DNA of 64,000 bases from Pseudomonas putida (GCF_001636055.1 NZ_CP011789.1:2728001-2792000); one strand, 5' to 3'. Shown: positions 43,580 through 52,560, counted from the first letter of the stretch. Translations and numbers: made by a program. The notes: a model not told the origin generated them from the letters alone.

Positions 43580-43766
43580 ATAGTATTTAGCTGGGGCTTG
43601 CCGATAAATTGGCGAAGGGTGGCAGCGCTGCAGCGAGCAGCCCGGCAGATTTGCCCAGCAAACCCGCGGTGCCCAGTTTTTTCCTCGCCATTGCCAAGCA
43701 AAATGCTCGTTTCGCCGCCGCCAGGGCTTGCCGAGAATGCCGGTAAACCCAGAAAGGAGCTGCACC

Positions 43767-44444
43767 ATGACCTTCTCCATCATCGGCCGCTGCCAGGAAA
43801 CCGGCCAGGTCGGCATCGCCATCAGCTCGTCCAGCATCGCCGTCGGTGCCCGCTGCCCGTGGGTGCGTGCCGGGGTAGGGGCGGTGGCGACGCAGAACAT
43901 CACCTTGCCGGCCCTCGGCCCGCAGATCCTCGACGCCCTCGAGCAGGGCCAGTTGCCGCCTGCCGCAGCGCTGGACCGGGTGCTCAGCGCCAACGGCTGG
44001 AGCGAGTACCGCCAGGTGACGGTGATCGACAGCCACGGCCAGGTCGCGCTGTTCACCGGCAAAGAAGCACTCGGCGTACATAATGCGGTCGCCGGCGAGC
44101 AGTGTGCAGCCGCGGGCAACCTGCTGGCCTCGCCGCAGGTGATCGAGGCGATGGTGCACGCGTTCGAGCAGGCCGGTGGGCACCTGGCCGATCGCTTGCT
44201 GGCGGCGATGCACGCGGCCATGGCCGCCGGTGGCGAGGCAGGCCCTGTGCACTCGGCCGCCCTGAAGATCGCCGGTGAGCTGACCTGGCCGCTGGTGGAC
44301 CTGCGTGTGGACTGGGCCGAGCACGACCCGATCGGCGAACTCGACCGCCTGTGGCAGGCCTATCGCCCACAGATGCAGGACTACGTCACACGCGCCCTGA
44401 ACCCGACCACCGCACCCAGCTACGGGGTGCCGGGCGATGAGTGA
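43767..44444 (+). CDS. DUF1028 domain protein (Ntn-hydrolase-like)
   Basis: 225-residue DUF1028 protein. The N-terminus MTFSIIGRCQETGQVGIAISSSS and ARCPWVRAGVGAVATQN (in two blocks) is diagnostic; the family has an Ntn-hydrolase-type fold and is often linked to amide or peptide catabolism. The ATG at 43767 has AAAGGAG upstream and matches the family start; the frame opens at 43728. Ends 8 bases inside the ArgE-like gene, so they are coupled. Confidence 0.88.
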   Translation: MTFSIIGRCQETGQVGIAISSSSIAVGARCPWVRAGVGAVATQNITLPALGPQILDALEQGQLPPAAALDRVLSANGWSEYRQVTVIDSHGQVALFTGKEALGVHNAVAGEQCAAAGNLLASPQVIEAMVHAFEQAGGHLADRLLAAMHAAMAAGGEAGPVHSAALKIAGELTWPLVDLRVDWAEHDPIGELDRLWQAYRPQMQDYVTRALNPTTAPSYGVPGDE

Positions 44445-45597
44445 TCTCACCAGCCGCGCCGTGCTGGAGCGCCTGATCGGCTTTGCCACGGTCAGTCGCG
44501 ACTCCAACCTCGAACTGATCGGTTTCATCCGCGATTACCTGGCGGGGCTTGGGGTCGAGAGCGAACTGTTCCTCAACGAGGTGGGTACCAAGGCCAACCT
44601 GTTCGCCACCATCGGCCCGACCGATCGTGGCGGCGTGGTGCTGTCCGGGCATACCGATGTGGTGCCGGTGGACGGCCAGGCCTGGAGCGTCGAGCCGTTT
44701 CGCCTGAGCGAGCGCGATGGCCGCCTGTATGGCCGTGGCACGGCCGACATGAAGGGCTTCATCGCCTCGGTGCTGGCGGCGGTGCCGGCGTTTCTCGCCC
44801 AGCCGCTGAAGACGCCGGTGCACCTGGCATTCTCCTATGACGAAGAGGTCGGCTGCCTCGGTGTGCGCTCGATGCTGGAGGCGCTCGAACAGCGCCCGAA
44901 CAAGCCACGCCTGTGCCTGATCGGCGAACCCACCGAGCTCAAACCCGTGCTCGGGCACAAGGGCAAGCTGGCCATGCGCTGCCAGGTGCACGGCGCCGCG
45001 TGCCACTCGGCCTATGCACCTTATGGTGTCAATGCCATCGAGTACGCAGCGCAATTGATCGGCAAGCTGGGCGAGATCGGCGGCGAGCTGGCCCGTCCCG
45101 AGCAACATGACGCGCGCTTCGATCCGCCGTTCTCTACCGTGCAGACTGGCGTGATCAAGGGCGGCCGCGCGCTGAACATCGTGCCTGAGGAGTGCGAGTT
45201 CGATTTCGAGGTGCGTGCCTTGCCGGGTTTTGAAGCCAAGGTCGTGGCCGAGCGCCTGCATACCTACGCCGAAACCGACCTGCTGCCACGCATGCGTGCC
45301 GTCAGTGATGCCAGCGAGATCCGTCTCACGCCGCTCAGTGCCTACCCTGGGCTGGCAACGCCCGAAGACAGCGAAGCGGCGCGCCTGGTGGCGCTGCTCA
45401 GCGGCTCGGAAGATTTCGGCACCGTGGCCTTTGGCACGGAAGGTGGGCTGTTCGATCAGGCGGGGATCCCGACCGTGGTCTGCGGGCCGGGCAGCATGGA
45501 TCAGGGGCACAAGCCGGACGAGTTCGTCAGCGTCGTGCAACTGCAGGGTTGTGACGCGATGTTGCTGCGCTTGCGTGATTATCTTGTTGGTGACTGA
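44437..45597 (+). CDS. argE: M20 metallopeptidase, acetylornithine deacetylase (ArgE) type
   Basis: 386-residue zinc-dependent deacylase. Metal ligands and catalytic residues visible: SGHTDVVP, GRGTADMKGF, SYDEEVGCLG, IGEPTE, GAACHSAY and the C-terminal QGHKPDEF. The sequence follows the ArgE pattern, but the context (DUF1028, RidA, monooxygenase) suggests catabolic N-acyl-amino-acid hydrolysis rather than arginine biosynthesis. The gene ends directly at a giant palindrome. Confidence 0.85.
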   Translation: MSDLTSRAVLERLIGFATVSRDSNLELIGFIRDYLAGLGVESELFLNEVGTKANLFATIGPTDRGGVVLSGHTDVVPVDGQAWSVEPFRLSERDGRLYGRGTADMKGFIASVLAAVPAFLAQPLKTPVHLAFSYDEEVGCLGVRSMLEALEQRPNKPRLCLIGEPTELKPVLGHKGKLAMRCQVHGAACHSAYAPYGVNAIEYAAQLIGKLGEIGGELARPEQHDARFDPPFSTVQTGVIKGGRALNIVPEECEFDFEVRALPGFEAKVVAERLHTYAETDLLPRMRAVSDASEIRLTPLSAYPGLATPEDSEAARLVALLSGSEDFGTVAFGTEGGLFDQAGIPTVVCGPGSMDQGHKPDEFVSVVQLQGCDAMLLRLRDYLVGD

Positions 45598-45691
45598 GGT
45601 GCTTGCCGAAAGATTTTCAGCGCCTGTGAGATCGAGCGCCGCCCGCGCGGCGCTCGATCTCACAGGCGCTGAAAAACCTCAGGCAAGCACC
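45598..45691. repeat. 94-base near-perfect palindrome between convergent genes
   Basis: Outer 10-bp arm (GGTGCTTGCC with its complement), a symmetrical 6/6 mismatch, then a 29-bp perfect inner arm (45614-45642 with 45647-45675) and a 4-base loop CCGC. It starts one base after the argE-like stop and ends 9 bases before the LysR stop on the other strand. It could act as a bidirectional terminator or REP-like element; single-stranded it would fold into an exceptionally stable stem. Confidence 0.85.
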
Positions 45692-45700
45692 TTTCAGCCC

Positions 45701-46612
45701 TCACGCAACCCCATGCGACCACACCTCCGGCGCACGGGTATGTGACAGCAACACATCCAGCAACGCCTGCGCCGCAGTGGACAACTTGTGGTCGCTCAGG
45801 GCGATGACCCCAATGCGCCGCTCGACAGTGGGCTCGACCAAAGGTACGCAGCGCGCCCCCAGCTCCTGCATCTGGTTGATGCACAGCGCCGGTACGGCAC
45901 TGACCCCCAAACCATTGGCAACCATTCGCCCGACCGTGGACAACTGGTGGCTTTCGAAGGCCACCGCCAGCCGGCCATGCTCGGCGGCCAGGTGTTGCTC
46001 GAGCAGCAGGCGCACCGCCGACGGGCGTTGCAGGGCGATGAAGTCATGAGTCAACAGTTCGCGCCAGCTCACCTGGGGCTGCTGCGCCAAGGGTGAATCG
46101 CCCGGCACCACGGCGACGAACCGGTCCAGGTACAACGGGTGAAACTGCAAGGCATCGCTGCGCTCGGGCTCGAAACCTATGCCCAGTTCGACGCGGCGGT
46201 GGCGGACCAGTTCCAGCACCTGCTCGTTGATCACGTCGTGCACGGTGACGTTGACCTTGGGGTAGCGCTGGCGAAACACCTTCAGTGACTGCGGCAGCAG
46301 GTTGCCGGCAAAGGCCGGCATCGCCGCCACCGACACCCGCCCCAGTTGCAGGGTGAAGCGCTGGCGCAGCATTTCCTCGGTATCGTCCCAGTCGGCCAGC
46401 AGGCGCCGGGCCAGCGGCAGCAGCACCTCGCCCTCGGCGGTGAGGCTGACGCTGCGTGTGGTGCGGGTGAGCAGGGCGCCGCCGAGGTTGTCCTCCAGCG
46501 CCTTGATGGTCAGGCTCAGTGCCGGTTGCGAAATGTGCAGGTGTTCGCCGGCCTGGGCGAAGCTCTGGTACTTGGCCACGGTGACGAAGGCGCGCAGTTG
46601 CTTGACGTTCAT
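45701..46612 (-). CDS. LysR-family regulator, probably of scoAB-atoE
   Basis: 303-residue LysR protein. Winged helix at 1-60 ([40 protein letters not shown] in sequence), followed by the effector domain ([21 protein letters not shown]). It is divergent from the CoA-transferase genes with 121 bases between starts, the usual layout for a LysR activator and its target. The ATG at 46612 matches the family start; the frame is open to 46750. Confidence 0.9.
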   Translation of the reverse strand: MNVKQLRAFVTVAKYQSFAQAGEHLHISQPALSLTIKALEDNLGGALLTRTTRSVSLTAEGEVLLPLARRLLADWDDTEEMLRQRFTLQLGRVSVAAMPAFAGNLLPQSLKVFRQRYPKVNVTVHDVINEQVLELVRHRRVELGIGFEPERSDALQFHPLYLDRFVAVVPGDSPLAQQPQVSWRELLTHDFIALQRPSAVRLLLEQHLAAEHGRLAVAFESHQLSTVGRMVANGLGVSAVPALCINQMQELGARCVPLVEPTVERRIGVIALSDHKLSTAAQALLDVLLSHTRAPEVWSHGVA

Positions 46613-46733
46613 GGCGGGTCCGCAGGTTGTTTTGCAAAAGTTATCAATCGATGACGAAAACAAAATTAACAAATCAGTCGCCAGCGGTGAAGATGCCTTC
46701 CACACGCTCAAACAACTACAAAGGCGGATCAGC

Positions 46734-47432
46734 ATGGCCGGACTGGACAAGCGCGTAGCAACCTATGAACAGGCTCTCGAAGGCCTGACCGACGACATGA
46801 CGGTACTGGCCGGCGGCTTCGGCCTGTGTGGCATCCCCGAGAACCTCATCGCCGAGATCAAGCGCCGCGGGGTCAAGGGCCTGACGGTGGTCTCCAACAA
46901 CTGCGGCGTCGACGGCTTCGGCCTGGGCGTGCTGCTCGAAGACCGGCAGATCCGCAAGATGGTGGCCTCCTATGTCGGCGAGAACGCCGAGTTCGAGCGC
47001 CAGTTGCTCAGCGGTGAGCTGGAAGTGGAACTCACCCCCCAAGGCACCCTGGCCGAGAAGATGCGCGCCGGCGGTGCCGGTATCCCGGCCTTCTACACCG
47101 CCACGGGCTACGGCACCCCGGTCGCCGAAGGCAAAGAGGTGCGTGAGTTCAACGGCCGCAAGTACATCCTCGAAGAATCCATCACCGGCGACTTCGCCAT
47201 CGTCAAGGGCTGGAAGGCCGACCACTACGGCAACGTGGTGTACCGCAACACCGCCCAGAACTTCAATCCGCTGGCCGCCACCGCCGGCAAGATCACCGTG
47301 GTCGAGGTCGAGGAAATCGTCGAGCCGGGCGTGCTGCTGCCCAGCGAGATCCACACGCCGGGAATCTTCGTCGACCGGGTCATCGTCGGCACCTTCGAGA
47401 AGCGCATCGAGAAGCGCACCGTCAAGGCCTGA
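46734..47432 (+). CDS. scoA: Succinyl-CoA:acetoacetate (3-oxoacid) CoA-transferase subunit A
   Basis: 232-residue alpha subunit. [17 protein letters not shown] near residue 24 is the glycine-rich CoA-transferase family I motif, and [14 protein letters not shown] follows. With ScoB it moves CoA from succinyl-CoA (or acetyl-CoA) to acetoacetate, allowing use of ketone bodies and short fatty acids. The ATG at 46734 is chosen; the longer frame crosses the LysR promoter region. Subunit B follows after 34 bases. Confidence 0.93.
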   Translation: MAGLDKRVATYEQALEGLTDDMTVLAGGFGLCGIPENLIAEIKRRGVKGLTVVSNNCGVDGFGLGVLLEDRQIRKMVASYVGENAEFERQLLSGELEVELTPQGTLAEKMRAGGAGIPAFYTATGYGTPVAEGKEVREFNGRKYILEESITGDFAIVKGWKADHYGNVVYRNTAQNFNPLAATAGKITVVEVEEIVEPGVLLPSEIHTPGIFVDRVIVGTFEKRIEKRTVKA

Positions 47433-47466
47433 GCGCCGTCCACAGAACAACAAAGAGATCCTGACC

Positions 47467-48123
47467 ATGGCACTGACCCGCGAACAGATGGCTCAACGCG
47501 TCGCCCGTGAACTGAAGGACGGCTACTACGTCAACCTCGGCATCGGCATCCCCACCCTGGTGGCCAACTATGTGCCCGCCGACATGGACGTGATGCTGCA
47601 ATCGGAGAACGGCCTGCTCGGCATGGGCGAGTTCCCCACCGAGAGCACCCTCGACCCCGACATGATCAACGCCGGCAAGCAAACCGTGACCGCCCGCCGT
47701 GGCGCGTCGATCTTCGATTCGGCGCAATCCTTCGCCATGATCCGTGGCGGTCATGTCGACCTCACCGTGCTGGGCGCTTTCGAGGTGGACGTGGAGGGCA
47801 ACATCGCCTCCTGGATGATCCCCGGCAAGCTGGTCAAGGGCATGGGGGGCGCCATGGACCTGGTGGCCGGCGCCGAAAACATCATCGTCACCATGACCCA
47901 CGCCTCCAAGGACGGCGAGTCCAAGCTCCTGCCACGTTGCAGCCTGCCGCTGACGGGTGCTGGCTGCATCCGCAAGGTGCTTACCGACCTTGCCTACCTC
48001 GAGATCGAGAACGGTGCCTTCATCCTGCGCGAGACCGCGCCCGGGGTGAGCGTCCAGGAGATCGTCGAGAAAACCGCCGGCAAGCTGATCGTGCCGGACG
48101 ATGTGAAAGAGATGACGTTCTAA
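47467..48123 (+). CDS. scoB: Succinyl-CoA:acetoacetate (3-oxoacid) CoA-transferase subunit B
   Basis: 218-residue beta subunit. The catalytic glutamate is E47 in LQSENGLLGMG, the family I active-site motif. GKLVKGMGGAMDLVAGA and LPLTGAGCI are further signature blocks. Functions as a complex with ScoA; normal length for the family. Confidence 0.94.
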   Translation: MALTREQMAQRVARELKDGYYVNLGIGIPTLVANYVPADMDVMLQSENGLLGMGEFPTESTLDPDMINAGKQTVTARRGASIFDSAQSFAMIRGGHVDLTVLGAFEVDVEGNIASWMIPGKLVKGMGGAMDLVAGAENIIVTMTHASKDGESKLLPRCSLPLTGAGCIRKVLTDLAYLEIENGAFILRETAPGVSVQEIVEKTAGKLIVPDDVKEMTF

Positions 48124-48141
48124 CGCTATTGCTTTACCTCC

Positions 48142-48255
48142 CCCCTGTAAGGGCGGGCTCGTTGTAGGGGCGGGCTTGCCCGCGAATGCGCCGGTACATT
48201 CACCAACGTATTCGCGGGCAAGCCCGCTCCCACGGCAAGCCCGCGCCTACAGGGG
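48142..48255. repeat. Nested REP palindrome (putida-type), 114 bases
   Basis: Inner arms GCGGGCTTGCCCGCGAAT (48170-48187) and its complement (48210-48227) enclose a 22-base loop. Outer arms CCCCTGTA (48142-48149) and TACAGGGG (48248-48255) share the same centre, as do the partly matching GCGGGCT/AGCCCGC stretches between. The GCGGGC-AAGCCCGC core is the common REP of P. putida-group genomes. Lies between scoB and atoE and may separate their expression. Confidence 0.85.
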
Positions 48256-48311
48256 TTTTGCGTTGATAAACAAGCAACATCCACCAATAAGACCAAAAAA
48301 GGAAAACACTC

Positions 48312-49730
48312 GTGGCCGCTGAAATCCAAGACAGCCGCTCCGCCCGCTTTGCCCTGCGCTGCTCCAACTGGGCCGAACGCTGGTTCCCCGACTCCTGGGT
48401 GTTCGCCGCCCTGGCCGTGATGCTGGTGTGCCTGGGCGCCCTGGCCATGGGCGCCAAGCCCACCGACACCGCCAAGGCCTTTGGTGACGGCTTCTGGAGC
48501 CTGATCCCGTTCACCATGCAGATGGCCTTCGTGGTCATTGGCGGCTATGTGGTCGCAAGCTCGCCGCCTGCTGCGCGCCTGATCGACCGCCTCGCGCGCC
48601 TGCCGAAGAACGGCCGCTCGGCGGTGTGCTGGGTGGCGCTGATCTCGATGCTCGCCTCCTTGCTCAACTGGGGTCTGTCGTTGGTGTTCGGCGGCCTGCT
48701 GGTGCGTGCCCTGGCCCGCCGCACGGACCTGAAGATGGACTACCGCGCCGCGGGCGCTGCTGCCTACCTGGGCCTGGGCGCCGTGTGGGCGCTGGGCTTG
48801 TCGTCGTCGGCTGCACAGTTGCAGGCCAACCCGGCCAGCCTGCCGCCGTCGATCCTGTCGATCACCGGCGTCATTCCGTTCACCGAAACCATCTTCCTCT
48901 GGCAGTCCGGGGTGATGCTGGCCGCGCTGGTGATCGTCTCGCTGGTCGTCGCCTACGCCACCGCGCCCGGACCGAACAGTGCGCGCAGCGCCCAGGACTG
49001 TGGTGTCGATCCGACCTTCACCGCCCCACCTGCGCCGCAGCGCACCCGCCCCGGCGAGTGGCTGGAGCACAGCCCGATCCTGATCCTGCTGCTGGTGGCC
49101 CTGGCGGCCGGCTGGCTGTACCAGGAGTTCGCCACCAAGCCTGCGATCACCGCCATCTCCGGGCTGAACACCTACAACCTGCTGTTCATCATGCTGGGCG
49201 CCTTGCTCCACTGGCGTCCGCGCAGCTTCCTCGACGCCGTGGCCCGTGCGGTGCCGACCACCACCGGCGTGCTGATCCAGTTCCCGCTGTACGGCTCGAT
49301 CGCCGCCATCCTCACCCAGGTCAAGGGCGCCGACGCACAGACCCTGGCGCACCACATCTCGGTGTTCTTCACCCAGATCGCCACCCATGACACCTATGCC
49401 TTGCTGATGGGCGTGTATTCGGCGGTGCTGGGCTTCTTCATTCCGTCTGGCGGCGGCAAGTGGATCATCGAAGCGCCCTACGTGATGCTGGTGGCCAACG
49501 ACCTGCAGTACCACCTGGGCTGGGCGGTGCAGATCTACAACGCCGCCGAGGCGCTGCCGAACCTGATCAACCCCTTCTACATGCTGCCGTTGCTGGGCGT
49601 GCTGGGCCTGAAGGCGCGTGACCTGATCGGCTTCTCCTTCGTGCAACTGCTGGTGCACGTGCCCCTGGTGCTGGTGCTGCTCTGGGCGCTGGGCACCACC
49701 TTGCAGTACGTGCCACCAGTGATGCCGTAG
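48312..49730 (+). CDS. atoE: Short-chain fatty acid transporter (AtoE family)
   Basis: 472-residue inner-membrane protein with about ten or more hydrophobic segments and the AtoE pattern (MQMAFVVIGGYVVASSP, LNWGLSLVFGGLLVRALARR, FFIPSGGGKWIIEAPYV near the end). Imports acetoacetate or butyrate for the ScoAB pathway. The start is GTG at 48312 with AAGGA about 10 bases upstream; no ATG is available near the N-terminus. Confidence 0.92.
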   Translation: MAAEIQDSRSARFALRCSNWAERWFPDSWVFAALAVMLVCLGALAMGAKPTDTAKAFGDGFWSLIPFTMQMAFVVIGGYVVASSPPAARLIDRLARLPKNGRSAVCWVALISMLASLLNWGLSLVFGGLLVRALARRTDLKMDYRAAGAAAYLGLGAVWALGLSSSAAQLQANPASLPPSILSITGVIPFTETIFLWQSGVMLAALVIVSLVVAYATAPGPNSARSAQDCGVDPTFTAPPAPQRTRPGEWLEHSPILILLLVALAAGWLYQEFATKPAITAISGLNTYNLLFIMLGALLHWRPRSFLDAVARAVPTTTGVLIQFPLYGSIAAILTQVKGADAQTLAHHISVFFTQIATHDTYALLMGVYSAVLGFFIPSGGGKWIIEAPYVMLVANDLQYHLGWAVQIYNAAEALPNLINPFYMLPLLGVLGLKARDLIGFSFVQLLVHVPLVLVLLWALGTTLQYVPPVMP

Positions 49731-49750
49731 CCGCGTCACCGCGCACTACC

Positions 49751-49781
49751 GCGCTTGCGGTCCGCAATGGCCCGCAAGCGC
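49751..49781 (+). terminator. Stem-loop after atoE
   Basis: GCGCTTGCGG (49751-49760) pairs fully with CCGCAAGCGC (49772-49781) around an 11-base loop, 20 bases after the atoE stop. No T tract follows. Confidence 0.55.
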
Positions 49782-49826
49782 TGCCCGCCGCTCGACGTCC
49801 TTGTATGTCGATCCGTGAAAAAAGCG

Positions 49827-49850
49827 TAATTTTCCCCCGTCTCCCTTCGT
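49827..49850 (+). promoter_or_regulatory. Candidate PvdS (iron-starvation) promoter upstream of mbtH
   Basis: TAATT-N16-CGT resembles the pyoverdine sigma factor box TAAAT-N16-CGT with one mismatch, and CGT is followed by TTT. It lies 63 bases upstream of the mbtH ATG. Confidence 0.5.
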
Positions 49851-49912
49851 TTTCCTGAGAGCTGCCCTGCGTCCAGGCGGACCGGGCCATCATCACCCCA
49901 AGGAGACAGGCA

Positions 49913-50134
49913 ATGACTTCCGTTTTCGACCGCGACGACATCGTGTTCCAGGTTGTGATCAATCACGAGGAACAGTACTCGATCTGGCCCGACTACAAGG
50001 CGATCCCCAACGGCTGGCGCGCCGCAGGCAAGAGTGGCCTGAAGAAAGACTGCCTGGCCTACATCGATGAAGTGTGGACCGACATGCGCCCCCTGAGCCT
50101 GCGCCAGAAGATGGCCGAAGCTGCGGTGCAGTAA
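49913..50134 (+). CDS. MbtH-like NRPS accessory protein
   Basis: 73-residue MbtH protein. Diagnostic residues are visible: [15 protein letters not shown] near residue 12, [13 protein letters not shown]46, and [11 protein letters not shown] near residue 54. These small proteins bind and activate adenylation domains of nonribosomal peptide synthetases. AAGGAG precedes the ATG. No synthetase is encoded in the window, so it must serve one elsewhere, most likely pyoverdine given the upstream box. Confidence 0.95.
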   Translation: MTSVFDRDDIVFQVVINHEEQYSIWPDYKAIPNGWRAAGKSGLKKDCLAYIDEVWTDMRPLSLRQKMAEAAVQ

Positions 50135-50137
50135 GGC

Positions 50138-50857
50138 GTGACTGCACTCAACCTGCTATGCCTGCCGTACTCGGGCGCCAGTGCCATGGTCTACAGCCGC
50201 TGGCGGCGCAAGCTGCCGGCCTGGTTGCAGGTGCGCCCGGTGGAGTTGCCCGGGCGCGGCGCGCGCCTGGGCGAGCCGCTGCAAACCGACATGCAGGCAC
50301 TGGCCCGGCAACTGGCCAGCGAGCAACGCCTGGCGGCGAGCACGCCCTATGCGCTGCTCGGGCACAGCCTGGGCGCGCTGCTCGCCTTCGAGCTGGCCCA
50401 CGAGCTGCAAGCCTTGGGTTGCAAGGCACCGGTCGCACTGTTTGCCTGCGGCACGGCGGCACCGACCCGACGTGAGGACTACGACGGCAAGGGCTGGCGT
50501 GAAGCCAAGACCGATGCCGAGCTGATCGACGAGCTGCGCCAGTTGCAGGGCACCCCCGAGGAGGTGCTGGCTAACGAAGAGCTCATGGGCCTGACCTTGC
50601 CGATTCTGCGCGCCGATTTCCTCATGTGCGGCCGCTACGACTATCGCCAACGCGCACCGTTGCACTGCCCGTTGCATGTCTTGGGCGGCGAGGCCGACCG
50701 CGCCAGCGAAGAGCAACTGCTGGCCTGGCGTCGCGAAAGCCTGGGCGATTTCTCGCTGGAGGTCTTCCCTGGCGGGCACTTCTTCATCCATGAGCACGAA
50801 GACCGGGTGTTGAGCCTGCTGGCCGCCTCTCTGGAACCTCATCGACTTTCGGCATGA
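50138..50857 (+). CDS. Type II thioesterase of nonribosomal peptide synthesis
   Basis: 239-residue alpha/beta-hydrolase thioesterase that clears misacylated carrier domains. Nucleophile elbow GHSLG (S77), catalytic histidine in FPGGHFFIHEHED near residue 215, N-terminal LNLLCLPYSGASA typical of TEII. GTG start three bases after the mbtH stop, so co-translated. Acts with the MbtH protein on a synthetase encoded elsewhere. Confidence 0.9.
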   Translation: MTALNLLCLPYSGASAMVYSRWRRKLPAWLQVRPVELPGRGARLGEPLQTDMQALARQLASEQRLAASTPYALLGHSLGALLAFELAHELQALGCKAPVALFACGTAAPTRREDYDGKGWREAKTDAELIDELRQLQGTPEEVLANEELMGLTLPILRADFLMCGRYDYRQRAPLHCPLHVLGGEADRASEEQLLAWRRESLGDFSLEVFPGGHFFIHEHEDRVLSLLAASLEPHRLSA

Positions 50858-50918
50858 TTGACGTAGGCCTTTGCCTGGGGGAGGCTGGGGGCTTTCCCAC
50901 AGGACAAGGGTTGTCCCC

Positions 50919-51470
50919 ATGCTGATCGATCCCCGCCAGGCCACGCTGCTGGTCGTCGATATCCAGGAACGCCTCATCGGTGCCATGAGCGACCCCGAGG
51001 GCACCCGCGCGCGGGCCCGCGGGTTGCTCGCCGCCATCGCCGAACTCGAGCTGCCCACGGTGATTTCCGAGCAGTACCCCAAGGGCCTGGGCGCGACCCT
51101 GGCCGAACTCAAGGCCGCCGCTACAGGGGCCGAGATCGTCGAAAAGCTGCACTTTTCCTGCGTGGCCGCCGAATGCCTGCCCGCCAGCCTGCTGGCGCGC
51201 GAGCAGGTGATCGTCTGTGGCATGGAAACCCACGTCTGCGTGCTGCAGACGGTGCTTGGCCTGCTGGGCCTGGGCAAGCAGGTGTTCGTGGTCGAGGACG
51301 TCTGCGACAGCCGCACCCCGGCAAACAAGGCGGCAGGCCTTGCGCGCATGCGCGACGCCGGGGCGCAGATCGTCACCCGCGAGATGGTGCTGTTCGAACT
51401 GCTGGGCAGTGCCAGCCACCCGTTGTTCCGCCATATCAGCAAGACCTACATCGTCGGTGACCCATCCTGA
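50919..51470 (+). CDS. Isochorismatase-family cysteine hydrolase
   Basis: 183-residue cysteine hydrolase. Catalytic triad readable as D14 (LLVVDIQERL), K76 (IVEKLHFSC) and C107 (GMETHVCVLQT). The family includes isochorismatases, nicotinamidases and carbamoylsarcosine amidases; this short form (YcaC-like) has no assigned substrate. The ATG at 50919 is chosen over 50871 because the fold begins at LIDPRQATLLVVD. Confidence 0.88.
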   Translation: MLIDPRQATLLVVDIQERLIGAMSDPEGTRARARGLLAAIAELELPTVISEQYPKGLGATLAELKAAATGAEIVEKLHFSCVAAECLPASLLAREQVIVCGMETHVCVLQTVLGLLGLGKQVFVVEDVCDSRTPANKAAGLARMRDAGAQIVTREMVLFELLGSASHPLFRHISKTYIVGDPS

Positions 51471-52549
51471 ACCCGCGGCTGCTGGGCGCTGGGCTGATGC
51501 TGCTGGCCCTGCTGCAAGGCTGTGCCGGGCGCCGCGAGGAGTCGCCCGAAGTCGACCCTGCCCAGGTCCGCGCCCAGCTCATGCGCCTGCTGCCTGCCTC
51601 GGTCAAGGACCGCCAGGGCTGGGCCGAGGACATCCAGGTCGCGTTCACCGCCCAGGGCATCGCGCCCAGCCGCAGCAATCTGTGCGCGGTGCTGGCGGTG
51701 ACCGAGCAGGAATCCACCTTCACCGCCGACCCCCAGGTGCCCAACCTGGGCCGCATCGCCCGCGAGGAAATCGACCGCCGCGCCGCGCGTCTGCATATCC
51801 CCAGGCTGCTGGTCGATGGCGCCCTGGCGACGCCTTCGGCGAACGGCCAGAGCTACCAGCAGCGCCTGCTGGCGGTACGCAGCGAGAAGCAGCTCAGCGC
51901 CCTGTTCGATGATTTCATCGCCGGCTTGCCGCTGGGCGACAAGTTGCTCGGCGGGCTCAACCCGGTGCGTACCGGCGGGCCGATGCAGGTCAGCATCGAC
52001 TTTGCCGAACGCCATGCCAAGGACTATCCCTACCAGCGCCAGGGCACGATTCGCCAGGAGGTATTCAGCCGTCGCGGCGGCCTGTACTTCGGCATCGCCC
52101 ACTTGTTGGGCTATCCCGCCCATTATGAGCGGCCGCTGTACCGCTTCGCCGATTTCAACGCAGGCTGGTACGCCAGCCGCAACGCCGCATTCCAGGCGGC
52201 GCTGAACAGCGTGACGGGTGCAGCGTTGGCCCTGGACGGCGACCTGATCGCACCGGGTGCGATCCTGCCAGGCACGACCGAGCGCGCGGCGCGCAGCCTT
52301 GGGGTGAAGCTGGGGCTGCGCAATCCGCAGATTCGCAGCCAGCTGGAATTGGAGAACAGTCTGGCGCTCGAGGACAGCGCCTTGTACCGCGGCGTATTTG
52401 CCCTCGCTGACGCCAAGGCGGGCAAACCACTGCCACGTGCGGTGCTGCCGGGGATCGTGCTCAAGAGCCCGAAGATCACCCGCAAGTTGACCACGGCGTG
52501 GTTTGCGGGGAGGGTGGACGAGCGCTACCAGCGCTGCATGACGCGTTGA
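51467..52549 (+). CDS. DUF1615 family lipoprotein
   Basis: About 360-residue protein with a lipobox (LLQGC) and DUF1615 body (EDIQVAFTAQGIAPSRSNLCAVLAVTEQESTF in blocks; GGPMQVSIDFAERHAKDYPY). Function unknown; the family looks distantly lysozyme-like. The first ATG (51497) would give a signal peptide of only 9 residues with no basic n-region. In-frame CTG at 51467 gives M-NPRLLGAGL..., a proper lipoprotein leader, six bases after GGTGA and overlapping the previous stop as CTGA. A stop codon at 51458 prevents a longer start. Confidence 0.75.
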   Translation: MNPRLLGAGLMLLALLQGCAGRREESPEVDPAQVRAQLMRLLPASVKDRQGWAEDIQVAFTAQGIAPSRSNLCAVLAVTEQESTFTADPQVPNLGRIAREEIDRRAARLHIPRLLVDGALATPSANGQSYQQRLLAVRSEKQLSALFDDFIAGLPLGDKLLGGLNPVRTGGPMQVSIDFAERHAKDYPYQRQGTIRQEVFSRRGGLYFGIAHLLGYPAHYERPLYRFADFNAGWYASRNAAFQAALNSVTGAALALDGDLIAPGAILPGTTERAARSLGVKLGLRNPQIRSQLELENSLALEDSALYRGVFALADAKAGKPLPRAVLPGIVLKSPKITRKLTTAWFAGRVDERYQRCMTR

Positions 52550-52560
52550 CCGACGCAAGC

